A stretch of 64,000 bases of DNA, taken from the NCBI GenBank assembly GCA_964653195.1, contig CAZZCX010000005.1:6587-70586 (forward strand), written 5' to 3'. The notes under the pieces were generated by a model. It ran no database searches and had not been told where the DNA came from. It was given only the letters and a program-made list of their open reading frames with translations. Within the stretch, counting starts at the first letter, position 1, and each line of letters begins with the position of its first letter. The stretch is from CAYMDS01 sp964653195 (GTDB taxonomy: Bacteria > Patescibacteriota > Microgenomatia > Levybacterales > UBA12049). The position numbers and the translations under genes are program-made. Shown in pieces: positions 8,875 to 17,801 of this stretch.

Positions 8875-9222
8875 TTATTTATTCCATCTCACATCCCAGC
8901 CGGGAAGTTGTGATTTCCAGATTTGAATTGTTTTATTTTTTTGTTCGTCCTTATATCCAGTCCGCAATCCTCTACTCATTCCGTGTATTTCTACGTAAGG
9001 TGGAACGGCTTCTGGATGGGCTTCATAATCGCCTGCATCACCATTTTTATCTATTTCATTTTCATAGTTACGGTTTGCTGACCATTGTCTATAAGCGATA
9101 TCAGCATGTCCATCAGCTGGACCAGCTATTTGTGTAACTCCACTAATCCTCACGTATTTACCCTTTCGTATTTCTCTTAGTGATTCTACTGATAATGGTC
9201 GATTGCCCGTTTTTTCAATCAT
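8875..9222 (-). CDS. small unknown protein, possible GKYVR family
   Basis: 115 residues, not recognised. No membrane segment or signal peptide; predicted mixed strand content. It holds KGKYVRISG near residue 21 and GHADIAYRQW about 20 residues later. Similar pairs (G-[KR]-Y then an AD[IV] strand) appear in the neighbouring gene at 9323-9724 and in the fragment at 10813-11142, so these may be relatives. The start is ATG 9222; upstream on the same strand TTGACT and TATAAA are about 15 bp apart, a possible promoter close to the ATG. Confidence 0.6.
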   Translation of the reverse strand: MIEKTGNRPLSVESLREIRKGKYVRISGVTQIAGPADGHADIAYRQWSANRNYENEIDKNGDAGDYEAHPEAVPPYVEIHGMSRGLRTGYKDEQKNKTIQIWKSQLPGWDVRWNK

Positions 9223-9322
9223 ATATTTTTGTTATTTTATAGTGATTTGGTTAAGTAGTCAATTTCCGATTCATATAAAAATACATATGCATATGATTAA
9301 TCACATCAGAATATTAAGTGTT

Positions 9323-9724
9323 TTAATGTGATCTTCTTTGTAGATATGGACAATTAAAGCAGCCTAAATTCAGCTTTTTTCCTGCATATTGGGGGAATAT
9401 CAAGCCAGAGTTTTCTGTACCGAATCTGACATCTGCTACAAAATTAACTTTAACATCGACAATAGTACTTCTTGAATGAAGTAATCGATTAATTCCTGGT
9501 CTTTTACATACTATCTTAGGTATAATTCTCTCAACTCTAACATATTTTCCGAGAGGTGGGAAATTTCGGCCTTCCGCACGATTCGATATGGATACTCCTC
9601 TATGTTTAGCACTATTTAAAATAGTTTTTCGATTACCATTTACTACCGGGCATTCCTGACATTCGGGAAAGCCAGGAGACATGACTACTATAGGGATAGT
9701 TTTTGCTTCCGGACCTAAAGACAT
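9323..9724 (-). CDS. small unknown protein with two Cys pairs, possible GKYVR family
   Basis: 133 residues from the preferred ATG at 9724; the frame stays open to 9820, but the extra residues would overlap the divergent kinase gene. A TATAAT sequence lies about 12 bp before the ATG. Visible features: FPECQECP near the N-terminus and GCFNCPYLQRRSH at the C-terminus, which could make a four-Cys metal site, and GKYVRVERI in the middle followed by a VNFVADVRFG strand. Function unknown. It may belong with the two neighbouring small proteins that share GKY and AD motifs. Confidence 0.6.
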   Translation of the reverse strand: MSLGPEAKTIPIVVMSPGFPECQECPVVNGNRKTILNSAKHRGVSISNRAEGRNFPPLGKYVRVERIIPKIVCKRPGINRLLHSRSTIVDVKVNFVADVRFGTENSGLIFPQYAGKKLNLGCFNCPYLQRRSH

Positions 9725-9812
9725 TAGACTATATATTATAGGTCTTAAAACATCATTTGTCAAAATGTGTATGGAGTTGCTTTTATGGTAAAGCTTGCGA
9801 TAATATAACCAG

Positions 9813-10790
9813 ATGTTCAAGATTAATCTTAGGATCCATTTACTACTTGGTTTTTTAAGTGCACTATTTATTACCCTTTTTATTACTCAAATTTCATTTA
9901 TAGCCGGAAAGCCAGCTACTTATCTTATATTTATTCTTCTTATTACGNNNNNNNNNNNNNNNNNNNNNNNNNNNNNNNNNNNNNNNNNNNNNNNNNNNNN
10001 NNNNNNNNNNNNNNNNNNNNNNNNNNNNNNNNNNNNNNNNNNNNNNNATGAGAAAATTTACGATTTAGAAATCGATATAGAAAAAATGAAAAAAGAGGTA
10101 AAAATGCGGGATGAGTTTTTATCTATTGCGTCACATGAGCTCAAGACTCCCTTGACTTCCATGCTTCTTAAAATTCAATCAATATTACACAATATTCGAA
10201 ATGTCTCATTAGCAAATTTTTCAGTTCAAAATCTAATGAATGCTTTAGAGACCGCGGAAGGACAGACGAAGAGGCTTTCACAAATGATAAACGATTTATT
10301 AAATGTATCACTTATAACGACAGGAAAGATGAAGCTTGAGAAGAAAGAAGAAGATTTAGCTGAAATCGTAAAAGAGGTACTTAATGAATTTAAAGAAAGA
10401 TTTCAGGTAGAAAACATATTAGTTACATTAAATATTGAGAAGAATTCTATAAGCGCATCAGTTGATAAGATAAGAATTGAACAAGTATTGAGCAATCTTA
10501 TAACAAACGCTATAAAATACGGCGATGATAAGCCAATTATTATAGAAGTTGATAAAAATAATTCTAAGGTATGGATAAAAGTTATTGATAAAGGTATAGG
10601 GATACCTAAAGAGAAAATAGATAAAATTTTCTCACTGTTTGAAAGGGGAGAACACGGAAAAGAGATGCAAGGATTAGGTGTGGGATTATATATAGCACAT
10701 CAAATTGTGAAGGCACATAATGGTAAATTGAAAGTAAATAGTACTCCTACCAAAGGATCAGAGTTTATGGTAGAGTTGCCGGTTAGATAA
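9813..10790 (+). CDS. sensor histidine kinase, interrupted by an N gap
   Basis: The N-terminus has hydrophobic segments (HLLLGFLSALFITLFITQISF and TYLIFILLIT) and is then cut by 100 N at 9948-10047, so the sensor or remaining membrane region is missing and its length unknown. After the gap come a coiled coil, the H-box (SIASHELKTPLTS), the N-box (LITNAIKYG), G1 (DKGIGIP), F (FSLFERGEHG) and G2 (GLGVGLYIA), all intact, ending in the standard GSEFMVELP strand. No response regulator lies beside it, so it is an orphan in this window. Unlike the GDH gap, the two edges share no sequence, so bases are truly missing. Confidence 0.9.
   Translation: MFKINLRIHLLLGFLSALFITLFITQISFIAGKPATYLIFILLITXXXXXXXXXXXXXXXXXXXXXXXXXXXXXXXXXXEKIYDLEIDIEKMKKEVKMRDEFLSIASHELKTPLTSMLLKIQSILHNIRNVSLANFSVQNLMNALETAEGQTKRLSQMINDLLNVSLITTGKMKLEKKEEDLAEIVKEVLNEFKERFQVENILVTLNIEKNSISASVDKIRIEQVLSNLITNAIKYGDDKPIIIEVDKNNSKVWIKVIDKGIGIPKEKIDKIFSLFERGEHGKEMQGLGVGLYIAHQIVKAHNGKLKVNSTPTKGSEFMVELPVR
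9948..10047. other. assembly gap (100 N)
   Basis: A run of exactly 100 N inside the histidine kinase gene. Flanks show no overlap; the real size is unknown. Confidence 0.99.
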
Positions 10791-10812
10791 TTATATAATA
10801 AATAATTAGCCT

Positions 10813-11142
10813 TTAATCTTCGTCTTCAATTAGTATACCGTAAGTTCTCGTCCTTCTAAGTCTGTCAGGATATGTCTCTAGTCTTAAAATATCTGCAGTG
10901 ATAGTAGTAACTATATTGTCTGGTTTGCTAGCAGTGCTATTTGGATTATGCTTCTCGACTCGTAGCTGAATACCGTTTTGGACCAGTGGTCTTGTTTCTA
11001 ACTTAGTATATCTACCTAAAGTAGTTGGCTTTTTGTTAATTCTCCAATCGGGTAGTATTCCATTTACTCTATTAAAGCCGCGCCTTGGTGCAAGCCGATC
11101 AAGCAAATGCACTGCTTGTTTTTCCTTTACTCTAAATCCATT
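10813..11142 (-). CDS. unknown protein, C-terminal part; start lost in gap
   Basis: About 109 residues are readable from the N gap to the stop (the gap covers the start). The part is soluble and rich in Arg: LGRYTKLETRPLV, LRVEKHNPN, TTITADILRLETYP, ending ILIEDED. It has nothing in common with the membrane glycosyltransferase on the far side of the gap, although the 100-N spacing keeps one frame open across both; a single protein is therefore unlikely. The GRY...AD[IV] pattern recalls the two small genes at 8875 and 9323. Confidence 0.55.
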   Translation of the reverse strand, partial: NGFRVKEKQAVHLLDRLAPRRGFNRVNGILPDWRINKKPTTLGRYTKLETRPLVQNGIQLRVEKHNPNSTASKPDNIVTTITADILRLETYPDRLRRTRTYGILIEDED

Positions 11143-11242
11143 NNNNNNNNNNNNNNNNNNNNNNNNNNNNNNNNNNNNNNNNNNNNNNNNNNNNNNNNNN
11201 NNNNNNNNNNNNNNNNNNNNNNNNNNNNNNNNNNNNNNNNNN
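11143..11242. other. assembly gap (100 N)
   Basis: Exactly 100 N. Flanks do not overlap. It hides the 3' end of the glycosyltransferase and the 5' end of the gene at 10813-11142. Confidence 0.99.
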
Positions 11243-12318
11243 ATAATGATAAATAACGATAAAACACTCATATAAAGAAAGTGAATTTTCTTTTTTTCGA
11301 TAATAAGAGTATCAAGAAGTAGCGGTATTATGACGATTAAAGCTAAAACCACAGGGAAGAAATGTCTGTACCAGTTTGTAGCACCGAGGAAAATAAAGTA
11401 TAGACTATAACAGATGCTAAAGAATGCAAGTGAAACAGCAGTGAAATTTGTGCGGAGTTTACGTAAAGTCACATGACTGATGATGAGTATTAGGACTACG
11501 AATCCTAAACCATGCATACCAAATACATAAGATAACATATCAATCCTCTTATCTATAAGAGAAAGATTGGGCTGTGAAAGAAGATTTGCAGCTTTCCAGC
11601 TTTCTTGAATAATATTTGAATATCCGTAGTAAGAAAATCCTACAGCTGTAAGTATATATAAATGCCAAGCAAGAACTATGATCAAACTTCCGCTTAATAG
11701 TAGCGCTGCATTTCTTGATATGACTATACGTTGACTTTTGAAGAATATATGAATGAGTAGAAACTCCAGTAAGATGACAGGTATAGAGAATAAATACACT
11801 GACTTAGTAAAAATACTAAGCATTATAAAAATACCTGAAAAAAAGTATTTTTTTCTTACTAGAACTAAAAGTGAAATTAGGAAAAAAACAAATCCTGGTA
11901 ATTCGCCTAAGTTATGGGAGGAGAAAAAATAAAACAAAGGAGTTAACGTAATCAAAATAAGAAAAATAATCCGTTGTCTTTGATTGGTATACATGTATAC
12001 CTGGCAAATATATATAAAGAGTATTGCAAATATAAGCATAACTACTCTAGGAAGAAGAGGATGAGATACATCAATAAATAAAGATGTAGGAATAAGGAGT
12101 GCGGGACCGGTCGTTATATTTGTATCAAACAATTTATCGAAAGTTGCGTAATTTAGAAAATCGCGAGAAAGGTTATAGCTTACTTGTAGATTATAACCCT
12201 CATCAAAATCGATAGGTGTGAAAAAAATACGAGATACGATTTGAGAATAAATAAAAATTGAAAGAAAAAGAATGATTAGGCTACCTACCGTTTTGGAAAA
12301 TAATTTCTTGCTCTGCAT
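11243..12318 (-). CDS. multi-pass membrane glycosyltransferase (GT39/ArnT-like), 3' end lost in gap
   Basis: About 358 residues are present. The first helix is at residues 10-28, followed by the luminal acidic loop FTPIDFDEGYNLQVSYNLS, which holds the Asp/Glu pair expected for a lipid-phosphate-sugar dependent glycosyltransferase of the GT-C fold, then at least eight more hydrophobic helices. Such enzymes move a sugar from a polyprenyl carrier to a surface lipid or protein. The gene runs into the N gap, and its true C-terminus is not in the sequence. It is divergent from the DUF2723 gene at 12419, so both may share a control region at 12319-12418. Confidence 0.75.
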
Positions 12319-12418
12319 AAATTATCGGGACATTATAACATTTTTGGAGTATTTAAATTTTTAATTATTGTATGTTTGTAAATTTAAATTTATACTAAGT
12401 AGACAATATAAACTAAGT

Positions 12419-14752
12419 ATGAATAGATATTCTAAGCGTAGCTTTTTATTAATATTTTTTTTAATTCTATTTTTTTCATTAGTATTATATTTTTATTTAC
12501 GAAATCTTACTCGTGATGTATATGCAGGTGACATAGGCGATATCGCGACAGCTGCTTATTTTTTCGGGGTAGCACATCCGCCTGGTTATCCGACGCTAAC
12601 TTTTCTAGGCTTTATATTTTCCAGACTTCCGATTACTATACCTATCATTTCAAGAATCGCTTTGGTTTCTACTCTAGCTTCACTGAGCGGATTAATTATT
12701 TATTTTAAATTTGTATTGGAGGCAATTGGGGATTATTCGTCTAGTGAGCAAGTTAAACTCACGTATCGAGCAGCTGCTAAAAATTCTCGACGCACAACTT
12801 TCATTCAAACAATTAGTCTTCAAAATTTGGCGGTTGCCATTTTATCAACTGGCATTCTCGGGTTTTCATATTATTATTGGTTATATGCCGAAGTGCCTGA
12901 GGTATTTGCTCTGAATAACTTTTTTGTAATTGCTACTTTCTATGCTTCATGGAAGTTTTATCATACGATGCGTCAAGCGAAATTATTTTCTGCTTCGATC
13001 AAAACGGGAACATTAACTGCTGTCAAATTAAATAGATTCCAAAAACAAGCTTGGGAAGACAAAGGAATAAGATATCTGTATCTCACTTCTTTTATAGTTG
13101 GTTTATCCATGACCAATCAACAGGCGATTATGTTTGCCTTCCCAGGATTATTTGTAATGGTATTACCAGATGTTTGGAGAATTTTAGTAAGTAAAAAAAA
13201 GTTGTCAGATCAGTTAGAATTGCAGAGAAGAGCAACTGATAAGACTTATATTAGATCAAAGAGTTTATCAAATTCTAAAAATACTCTCAACACAAGCAAA
13301 GATAACCAATTTGATAATTTAATTGGTGTTACTTTGAGATTTATAAATTTATTAAAGAATGTAATCTTAAGTTTTTTACTGGGTCTTACCCCGTATCTAT
13401 ATGTATTTATCGCTGCATCTACAAATCCGCAAATAAATTGGATGAAGGAGCCTACTATTTATAACTTTATTCGTTTGCTTTTTCGAATGGATTACAAGTT
13501 TGCGGAAAATCTTGTAGGCTTTACGCAGCGATTTGTAATTCAAGGAATTTATTTATCTACACTTATTGACACTTACTCTCTAATACTTTTTTTGATTGGA
13601 ATAATGGGGATTTTTTACCTTTTTATACGTGAGAAGAGGTTATTCGGAGCACTACTAACTGGTTTTTTATTCGCAGGACCAATATTTATTTTCATCATCA
13701 CTCCTGAAATTATTGATTCCGATGAATTCGGTGTTATGGAGAGAATGTATATACAGTCGTTTGTGATTTTTTCGTTTTTTATACCTTTTGGATTTGTTCT
13801 TATTCAAGAATTATTTTACAAAGTTATTCCCAGGCGAATTTACGGAGTAATTTTCCTTCTACCATTTTTAATTGTTTTAATACAAATGATTTATTTCAAT
13901 AATCCAAAAACAGATTTATCGAAAACTCAAATCGGTTCCAATTATGTTAAAGATGTATTAGGGCCTTTGTCAATAAATTCAATAGTATATCTTCTGGGTG
14001 ATACAGGAACACTAAATACTTGGTATGTGCATTATGTAGAAGGATATAGGAAAGATTTAGTCTTTGCAGGTTCATATGGTGATAGAAACGATTTCGAGAA
14101 GAAGATTTACAGTGATTTTCTAAAAGAAAATAAAGATACTAAATTATCTATGGAAGAAGTTGTTATAAGTAAACTTCCAGAAATCATGAGAAAAAGAAAA
14201 ATATATTCCATGTATCAGTTTCCAGTAGGTAAAAACTATATGTGGGTTCCAAAGGGACTGGTATTTGAGCTTATGAAAATTGAGGATATTCCTCAAAAAG
14301 ATGAATATTTAAAAGATGTTAATACGCTAACCCAAAATTATAAGATAGCGTATAGGGAAAAACTTTTACCTTCAGAGCAGAATAATATTGCTCCGAGTAT
14401 AAGCAGGCATTATTCAAATGCATTTAATCATATAGGCGATATATTATATATCCGCTACAACGACTTAAGTAGTGCATTTAGTTACTATTCACGTGCTCAG
14501 ATAATAGATCCGCAAAATTCTTTAACTTATGCGAAATTGGGTATTATTCAGGCAGAATTTCCTGCTCAATGCAGCTTGGCTGTTGAGAATATCGATACTT
14601 CAATAAGTATGTATAAAATTTATAGGCCTTATTATACTTTTGCTTTGAAAATATATAACAAATGCAAGATAGGGGAGAATAAGATAAAAGATCTAAAGAC
14701 TAGATACAAAAACCTTTTTCTTAAAGACCTCGATAAAGACCCACACTACTAA
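12419..14752 (+). CDS. DUF2723 membrane protein (PMT/TMEM260-like glycosyltransferase)
   Basis: 777 residues from ATG 12419; an upstream in-frame TTG at 12368 is less likely. Helix 1 is followed by the signature GDIGDIATAAYFFGVAHPPG, the acidic-plus-HPPG loop typical of DUF2723, which is related to protein O-mannosyltransferases and TMEM260. About ten membrane helices follow to residue ~520. A soluble C-terminal domain contains a TPR-like stretch (IGDILYIRYNDLSSAFSYY). A polar loop at about residues 285-315 is longer than usual. It probably transfers mannose or another sugar to exported proteins. It neighbours other glycosyltransferase genes. Confidence 0.85.
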   Translation: MNRYSKRSFLLIFFLILFFSLVLYFYLRNLTRDVYAGDIGDIATAAYFFGVAHPPGYPTLTFLGFIFSRLPITIPIISRIALVSTLASLSGLIIYFKFVLEAIGDYSSSEQVKLTYRAAAKNSRRTTFIQTISLQNLAVAILSTGILGFSYYYWLYAEVPEVFALNNFFVIATFYASWKFYHTMRQAKLFSASIKTGTLTAVKLNRFQKQAWEDKGIRYLYLTSFIVGLSMTNQQAIMFAFPGLFVMVLPDVWRILVSKKKLSDQLELQRRATDKTYIRSKSLSNSKNTLNTSKDNQFDNLIGVTLRFINLLKNVILSFLLGLTPYLYVFIAASTNPQINWMKEPTIYNFIRLLFRMDYKFAENLVGFTQRFVIQGIYLSTLIDTYSLILFLIGIMGIFYLFIREKRLFGALLTGFLFAGPIFIFIITPEIIDSDEFGVMERMYIQSFVIFSFFIPFGFVLIQELFYKVIPRRIYGVIFLLPFLIVLIQMIYFNNPKTDLSKTQIGSNYVKDVLGPLSINSIVYLLGDTGTLNTWYVHYVEGYRKDLVFAGSYGDRNDFEKKIYSDFLKENKDTKLSMEEVVISKLPEIMRKRKIYSMYQFPVGKNYMWVPKGLVFELMKIEDIPQKDEYLKDVNTLTQNYKIAYREKLLPSEQNNIAPSISRHYSNAFNHIGDILYIRYNDLSSAFSYYSRAQIIDPQNSLTYAKLGIIQAEFPAQCSLAVENIDTSISMYKIYRPYYTFALKIYNKCKIGENKIKDLKTRYKNLFLKDLDKDPHY

Positions 14753-14815
14753 ATAATTAAGTAAGGCAAATTGATTGTTGCAATAATCTAACTCTTCATT
14801 TAAAATATTAAAATT

Positions 14816-15094
14816 ATGTCAGTACCATTTTTTGAAAGAGGTATAGTTCCGGGTGGAAATAGAGAGATAGAACGAGAAGCAGTTCCTTCCGATACGAATA
14901 TTTCGGGAAGAGGAACTAGGCTCAAAAGAAGGCCTAGTTTTTCTCCGCCAGGAGAAGGATCGGGAGTGGCAAGTATGAAAAATAAAGGTAGAAGTAGACC
15001 ACATGAAAAAGGAGATAAGAGGAGGCCAATAGAGAAACCAAAAACTAAAAGACAAAAGAAAATTGAAGGAAACGGTGGTGGAAGTAAAAAATAA
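14816..15094 (+). CDS. small basic, low-complexity unknown protein
   Basis: 92 residues, not recognised. The sequence is rich in Arg, Lys, Gly, Pro and Ser (for example SGRGTRLKRRPSF and PIEKPKTKRQKKIEG) and is expected to be disordered; the C-terminal half could bind nucleic acid or another polyanion. ATG start at 14816 with no clear ribosome site. It converges with the GT2 gene, leaving one base between the stops. It could be a real species-specific protein or a chance open frame; composition like the other small genes at 54.8-59.9 kb favours the first. Confidence 0.5.
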   Translation: MSVPFFERGIVPGGNREIEREAVPSDTNISGRGTRLKRRPSFSPPGEGSGVASMKNKGRSRPHEKGDKRRPIEKPKTKRQKKIEGNGGGSKK

Positions 15095-15095
15095 T

Positions 15096-16106
15096 TTATT
15101 TAAATTTAATACCTTTGTAAATACCCCAGTAATAATATAAGATCGCCTTATAATTACCACTTTTCAGTATATCTATAGAATAATATGGTAATCGTATCAA
15201 GAACTGTCCTAAATAATTAGTAACTTTTTTGAATCCTCTTACGTTTCTTTTTATATAAATAAATGGATTTCTAGCAAAGTAATAAGCCTTTGCAGGTGTT
15301 AAATCATTTGTCCCTGCGCTGTCAGATGAACCCGAAACATGATGTCTTACTAACGGCTTCATTAAGATATTACATTTAAAGCCTTTATTGATTGCCATTT
15401 GGCAAAAATCTACATCTTCGAAATACATAAAGTAATCTTCAGGTAGTAAACCGACTTTTTCAAATACTTCTATTTTTACCATCATACAAGCTCCTGTAAT
15501 AAAATCTGTATTAATGATAGTACTTGCAACTACATTTGAGCTTTTTGTTCGAGCAAGCGAAGTGAATCGAGAACTTTGGTCACTATACTTCTCGCTTGAG
15601 CTCGAAGAATGTTGTTTTTTAATTGCGTTAGTTAATTTAATTATTTTATTCATATTTAAGTGTTTAGTGTATAGAAACAGTCTATTTATATATCCACCTG
15701 AATACCAAATTCTATCAGGATCTTGTGCATAAGTAATTACAGGTCCTATTATTCCTATTTCCTTATTTGCTTCCATTACGCTGACACATTCTTTTATAAG
15801 ATTGGGGGATATGAGGGTATCCGGGTTCAGTATGAGTATATATGATACATTTTCATTTTTAAGTAAATGTCTTATACCGACATTATTACCAGCAGCATAG
15901 CCTAAATTAGATTTGTTTTTTATTAATTTTAGCTTTGGGTATTTATATTTAACGATACTTTGAGTTTTATCTGTAGAATCATTGTCTACAACTATACATT
16001 TACAGCTAGAATATTTCGATTTGAGGATACTATCAAGGCAACTTTGTATATATTTTTCAGAATTATATGTAAGTATTACAATACCGACATCTGGGGGTAT
16101 TTTCAT
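15096..16106 (-). CDS. family 2 glycosyltransferase with an in-frame repeat insertion
   Basis: 336 residues, rhamnosyltransferase/WbbL-like. N-terminal GT-A fold: VGIVILTYNSEKYIQSCLDS, VVDNDSTDKT, NLGYAAGNNVGI, the LILNPDTLI metal motif (DxD equivalent) and FITGACMMVKIEVFEKVGL with YFMYFEDVDFC near the acceptor site. It adds a sugar from a nucleotide donor to a surface glycan. Between NAIKKQ and VVASTI is a Ser-rich stretch of about 23 residues encoded by DNA at 15545-15613 that matches a dispersed palindromic repeat also found outside genes; it sits in a variable loop and keeps the frame. It is the last gene of a three-gene minus-strand set with the methyltransferase and second GT2. Confidence 0.9.
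   Translation of the reverse strand: MKIPPDVGIVILTYNSEKYIQSCLDSILKSKYSSCKCIVVDNDSTDKTQSIVKYKYPKLKLIKNKSNLGYAAGNNVGIRHLLKNENVSYILILNPDTLISPNLIKECVSVMEANKEIGIIGPVITYAQDPDRIWYSGGYINRLFLYTKHLNMNKIIKLTNAIKKQHSSSSSEKYSDQSSRFTSLARTKSSNVVASTIINTDFITGACMMVKIEVFEKVGLLPEDYFMYFEDVDFCQMAINKGFKCNILMKPLVRHHVSGSSDSAGTNDLTPAKAYYFARNPFIYIKRNVRGFKKVTNYLGQFLIRLPYYSIDILKSGNYKAILYYYWGIYKGIKFK
15545..15613. repeat. TTGTTCGA palindromic element inside GT2 gene
   Basis: Starts TTGTTCGAGC, contains TCGAGAACTTT and CTTCTCGC, and ends CTCGAAGAAT. The same layout (ATTGTTCGA...GAGAACTA...CTTCTC...TCGAAGAATA) is seen at 25.9, 26.3, 28.3 and 31.2 kb in non-coding DNA. Confidence 0.8.
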
Positions 16107-16132
16107 AAATAATATTTTAAATAAGTGTTATT

Positions 16133-16861
16133 TTACTTTTCACAAACCGCTATAAAATATATGCATTTAAAATACATTTTTTTGGATAGAGGATAAATTC
16201 TATAACCCTCCCAAGGACGTAAATAAAGAAGTCTTTTTAAAAAAGAATTTTTTATATGTTTTATCAATTTTTGATAAAGATGAATTAGGTACGTGAAAGC
16301 TATACCTTGTCCGTAATATCTTTTTACTTTAAAGTCATTTAAAAATGTATTTAATTCTGTAAATTTAAATTCTTTTATATGAAAAGGATTGTCTTTAAGA
16401 GAAGTACTACGGTTTGGAGTGGAAAGAATGAAAGTACCGCCCGGTTTCAGTATTCGCAAAACTTCATTTATTAACTCACGTGGATTTTGTAGATGTTCTA
16501 TAACTTCAAATGCAATTACTACATCTGCATAGTTTGCAGTTATTGAAGATTTGGTTGCTGATTCATTTAGATAAGTAATTGAACTGTGATTATAATTTTT
16601 TATAGCAAATTCTATTGCAGATTTATCGATATCAATTCCGTATACTTTTTTTGCTCCGTTTTGTGACATTGCATATGTACCATATCCCATTCCACATCCC
16701 ATTTCTACAACTATTTTTCCTTTTACATACTCGCTAGCTAGATTATATCGCATGAGATGTTCGTTGAGGAGTTTTCGGGAATACCAGGGAGTTTTATAAG
16801 GGTTGAAGCGCTCTATGTCCCAATTTGTGGGAGTGTTTTTGTGCTTTTTGTTATTTGCCAT
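16133..16861 (-). CDS. class I SAM-dependent methyltransferase
   Basis: 242 residues, Methyltransf_11/23 type. Motif I VVEMGCGMGYGTYAMS (about residues 51-66), motif II VYGIDID, NYADVVIAFEVIEHLQNP as motif IV/post-I, and LKPGGTFILSTPN. Probably methylates a sugar or lipid intermediate of the surface glycan made by the flanking glycosyltransferases. The start at 16861 overlaps the end of the upstream GT2 gene by 49 bp, which implies translational coupling; a later start would shorten the overlap but remove the conserved FNPYKTPWYSRKL lead. Confidence 0.88.
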   Translation of the reverse strand: MANNKKHKNTPTNWDIERFNPYKTPWYSRKLLNEHLMRYNLASEYVKGKIVVEMGCGMGYGTYAMSQNGAKKVYGIDIDKSAIEFAIKNYNHSSITYLNESATKSSITANYADVVIAFEVIEHLQNPRELINEVLRILKPGGTFILSTPNRSTSLKDNPFHIKEFKFTELNTFLNDFKVKRYYGQGIAFTYLIHLYQKLIKHIKNSFLKRLLYLRPWEGYRIYPLSKKMYFKCIYFIAVCEK

Positions 16862-17712
16862 ACAGTATGCTTTTTTTTCTTAAATTTATAATCAGTATAT
16901 CCTAAGAAACGAGAATATATTTCCAGAATTATAACTAAAGGAGTCCATAAAATATACTGCCATGTAGGTCGAAAATTTCTAATTATTAAAAATAATATTT
17001 TTGTACCACTTATAGTTGATACAGAATAACTGTACTCATGTCTAGTTGCTAAATGACCAGCGAAAATATGTCTACGTCTTACGATATAATCTTTCAAATT
17101 TTGCGCACCCATATTATATATAACTGCTTTCGGTTGATATACAGTCTTAAATCCTTGTCCGCGAATTAATGGTTCGATATTTGCTTCATCTACAGATGAA
17201 AGAACAGGTATTTGTTTGAAAACTTTTCGAAATGCGATACATTCACCCATCTTGGGTGAACTTAATGATATTTTATGATGTAAATCCCAGAGCAAATGGG
17301 AAGTATAACCAAAAAATGTTGATTTATCATTTAACGGTATAGGCCTTGAACCCACTATTCCAATAATTGGTTTTGAAAGTGGTAAAACTAGTTTTTCTAT
17401 AGAATCATTCTTGAGCAAAATATCAGCACTCATCAAAACAATTATATCCTCACGTGATTCATTTAAAATTAAATTTACAGCAGAAGCTTTGCCGAGGCGT
17501 CTTGATTGCGTAATGAGTCTGATTTTTTTCAAACGTTTTTGATAGGTGGAAATTATATTATTTGTCTTATCGGTAGAACCTGAAGAGATAATCAAAATTT
17601 CTCCTATTTTTACTTTTTTTAACTTTTGTGACCTTATTGAATCAAGCAATCTTTTGATATTTTTTTCTTCGTTAAATGCTGCAATACCAATTGAAACTAC
17701 TAATTTGTTCAT
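16813..17712 (-). CDS. family 2 glycosyltransferase
   Basis: 299 residues. GT-A fold: VSIGIAAFNEEKNIKRLLDS, ILIISSGSTDKT, SRRLGKASAVNLIL and the metal-site strand IIVLMSADILL, where the acidic motif is SAD rather than DxD. A hydrophobic stretch near the end (ILWTPLVIILEIYSRFLG) suggests membrane association. First gene of the minus-strand set 17712-15096 for surface polysaccharide or glycolipid synthesis. Confidence 0.88.
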   Translation of the reverse strand: MNKLVVSIGIAAFNEEKNIKRLLDSIRSQKLKKVKIGEILIISSGSTDKTNNIISTYQKRLKKIRLITQSRRLGKASAVNLILNESREDIIVLMSADILLKNDSIEKLVLPLSKPIIGIVGSRPIPLNDKSTFFGYTSHLLWDLHHKISLSSPKMGECIAFRKVFKQIPVLSSVDEANIEPLIRGQGFKTVYQPKAVIYNMGAQNLKDYIVRRRHIFAGHLATRHEYSYSVSTISGTKILFLIIRNFRPTWQYILWTPLVIILEIYSRFLGYTDYKFKKKKHTVWQITKSTKTLPQIGT

Positions 17713-17758
17713 TATATTTTATGATATCACACATTAAGATTTTTAATATTTAATATTA

Positions 17759-17787
17759 TTGAGAGTATTTCAATACTTGTGTATAAT
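17759..17787 (+). promoter_or_regulatory. sigma70 promoter for the dsbB-dsbA pair
   Basis: TTGAGA (17759-17764), 17-bp spacer, perfect TATAAT (17782-17787). Transcription would start near 17794, leaving about 8 nt before the ATG at 17802. Confidence 0.7.
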
Positions 17788-17801
17788 ATGTCTTGTTAAG
17801 A

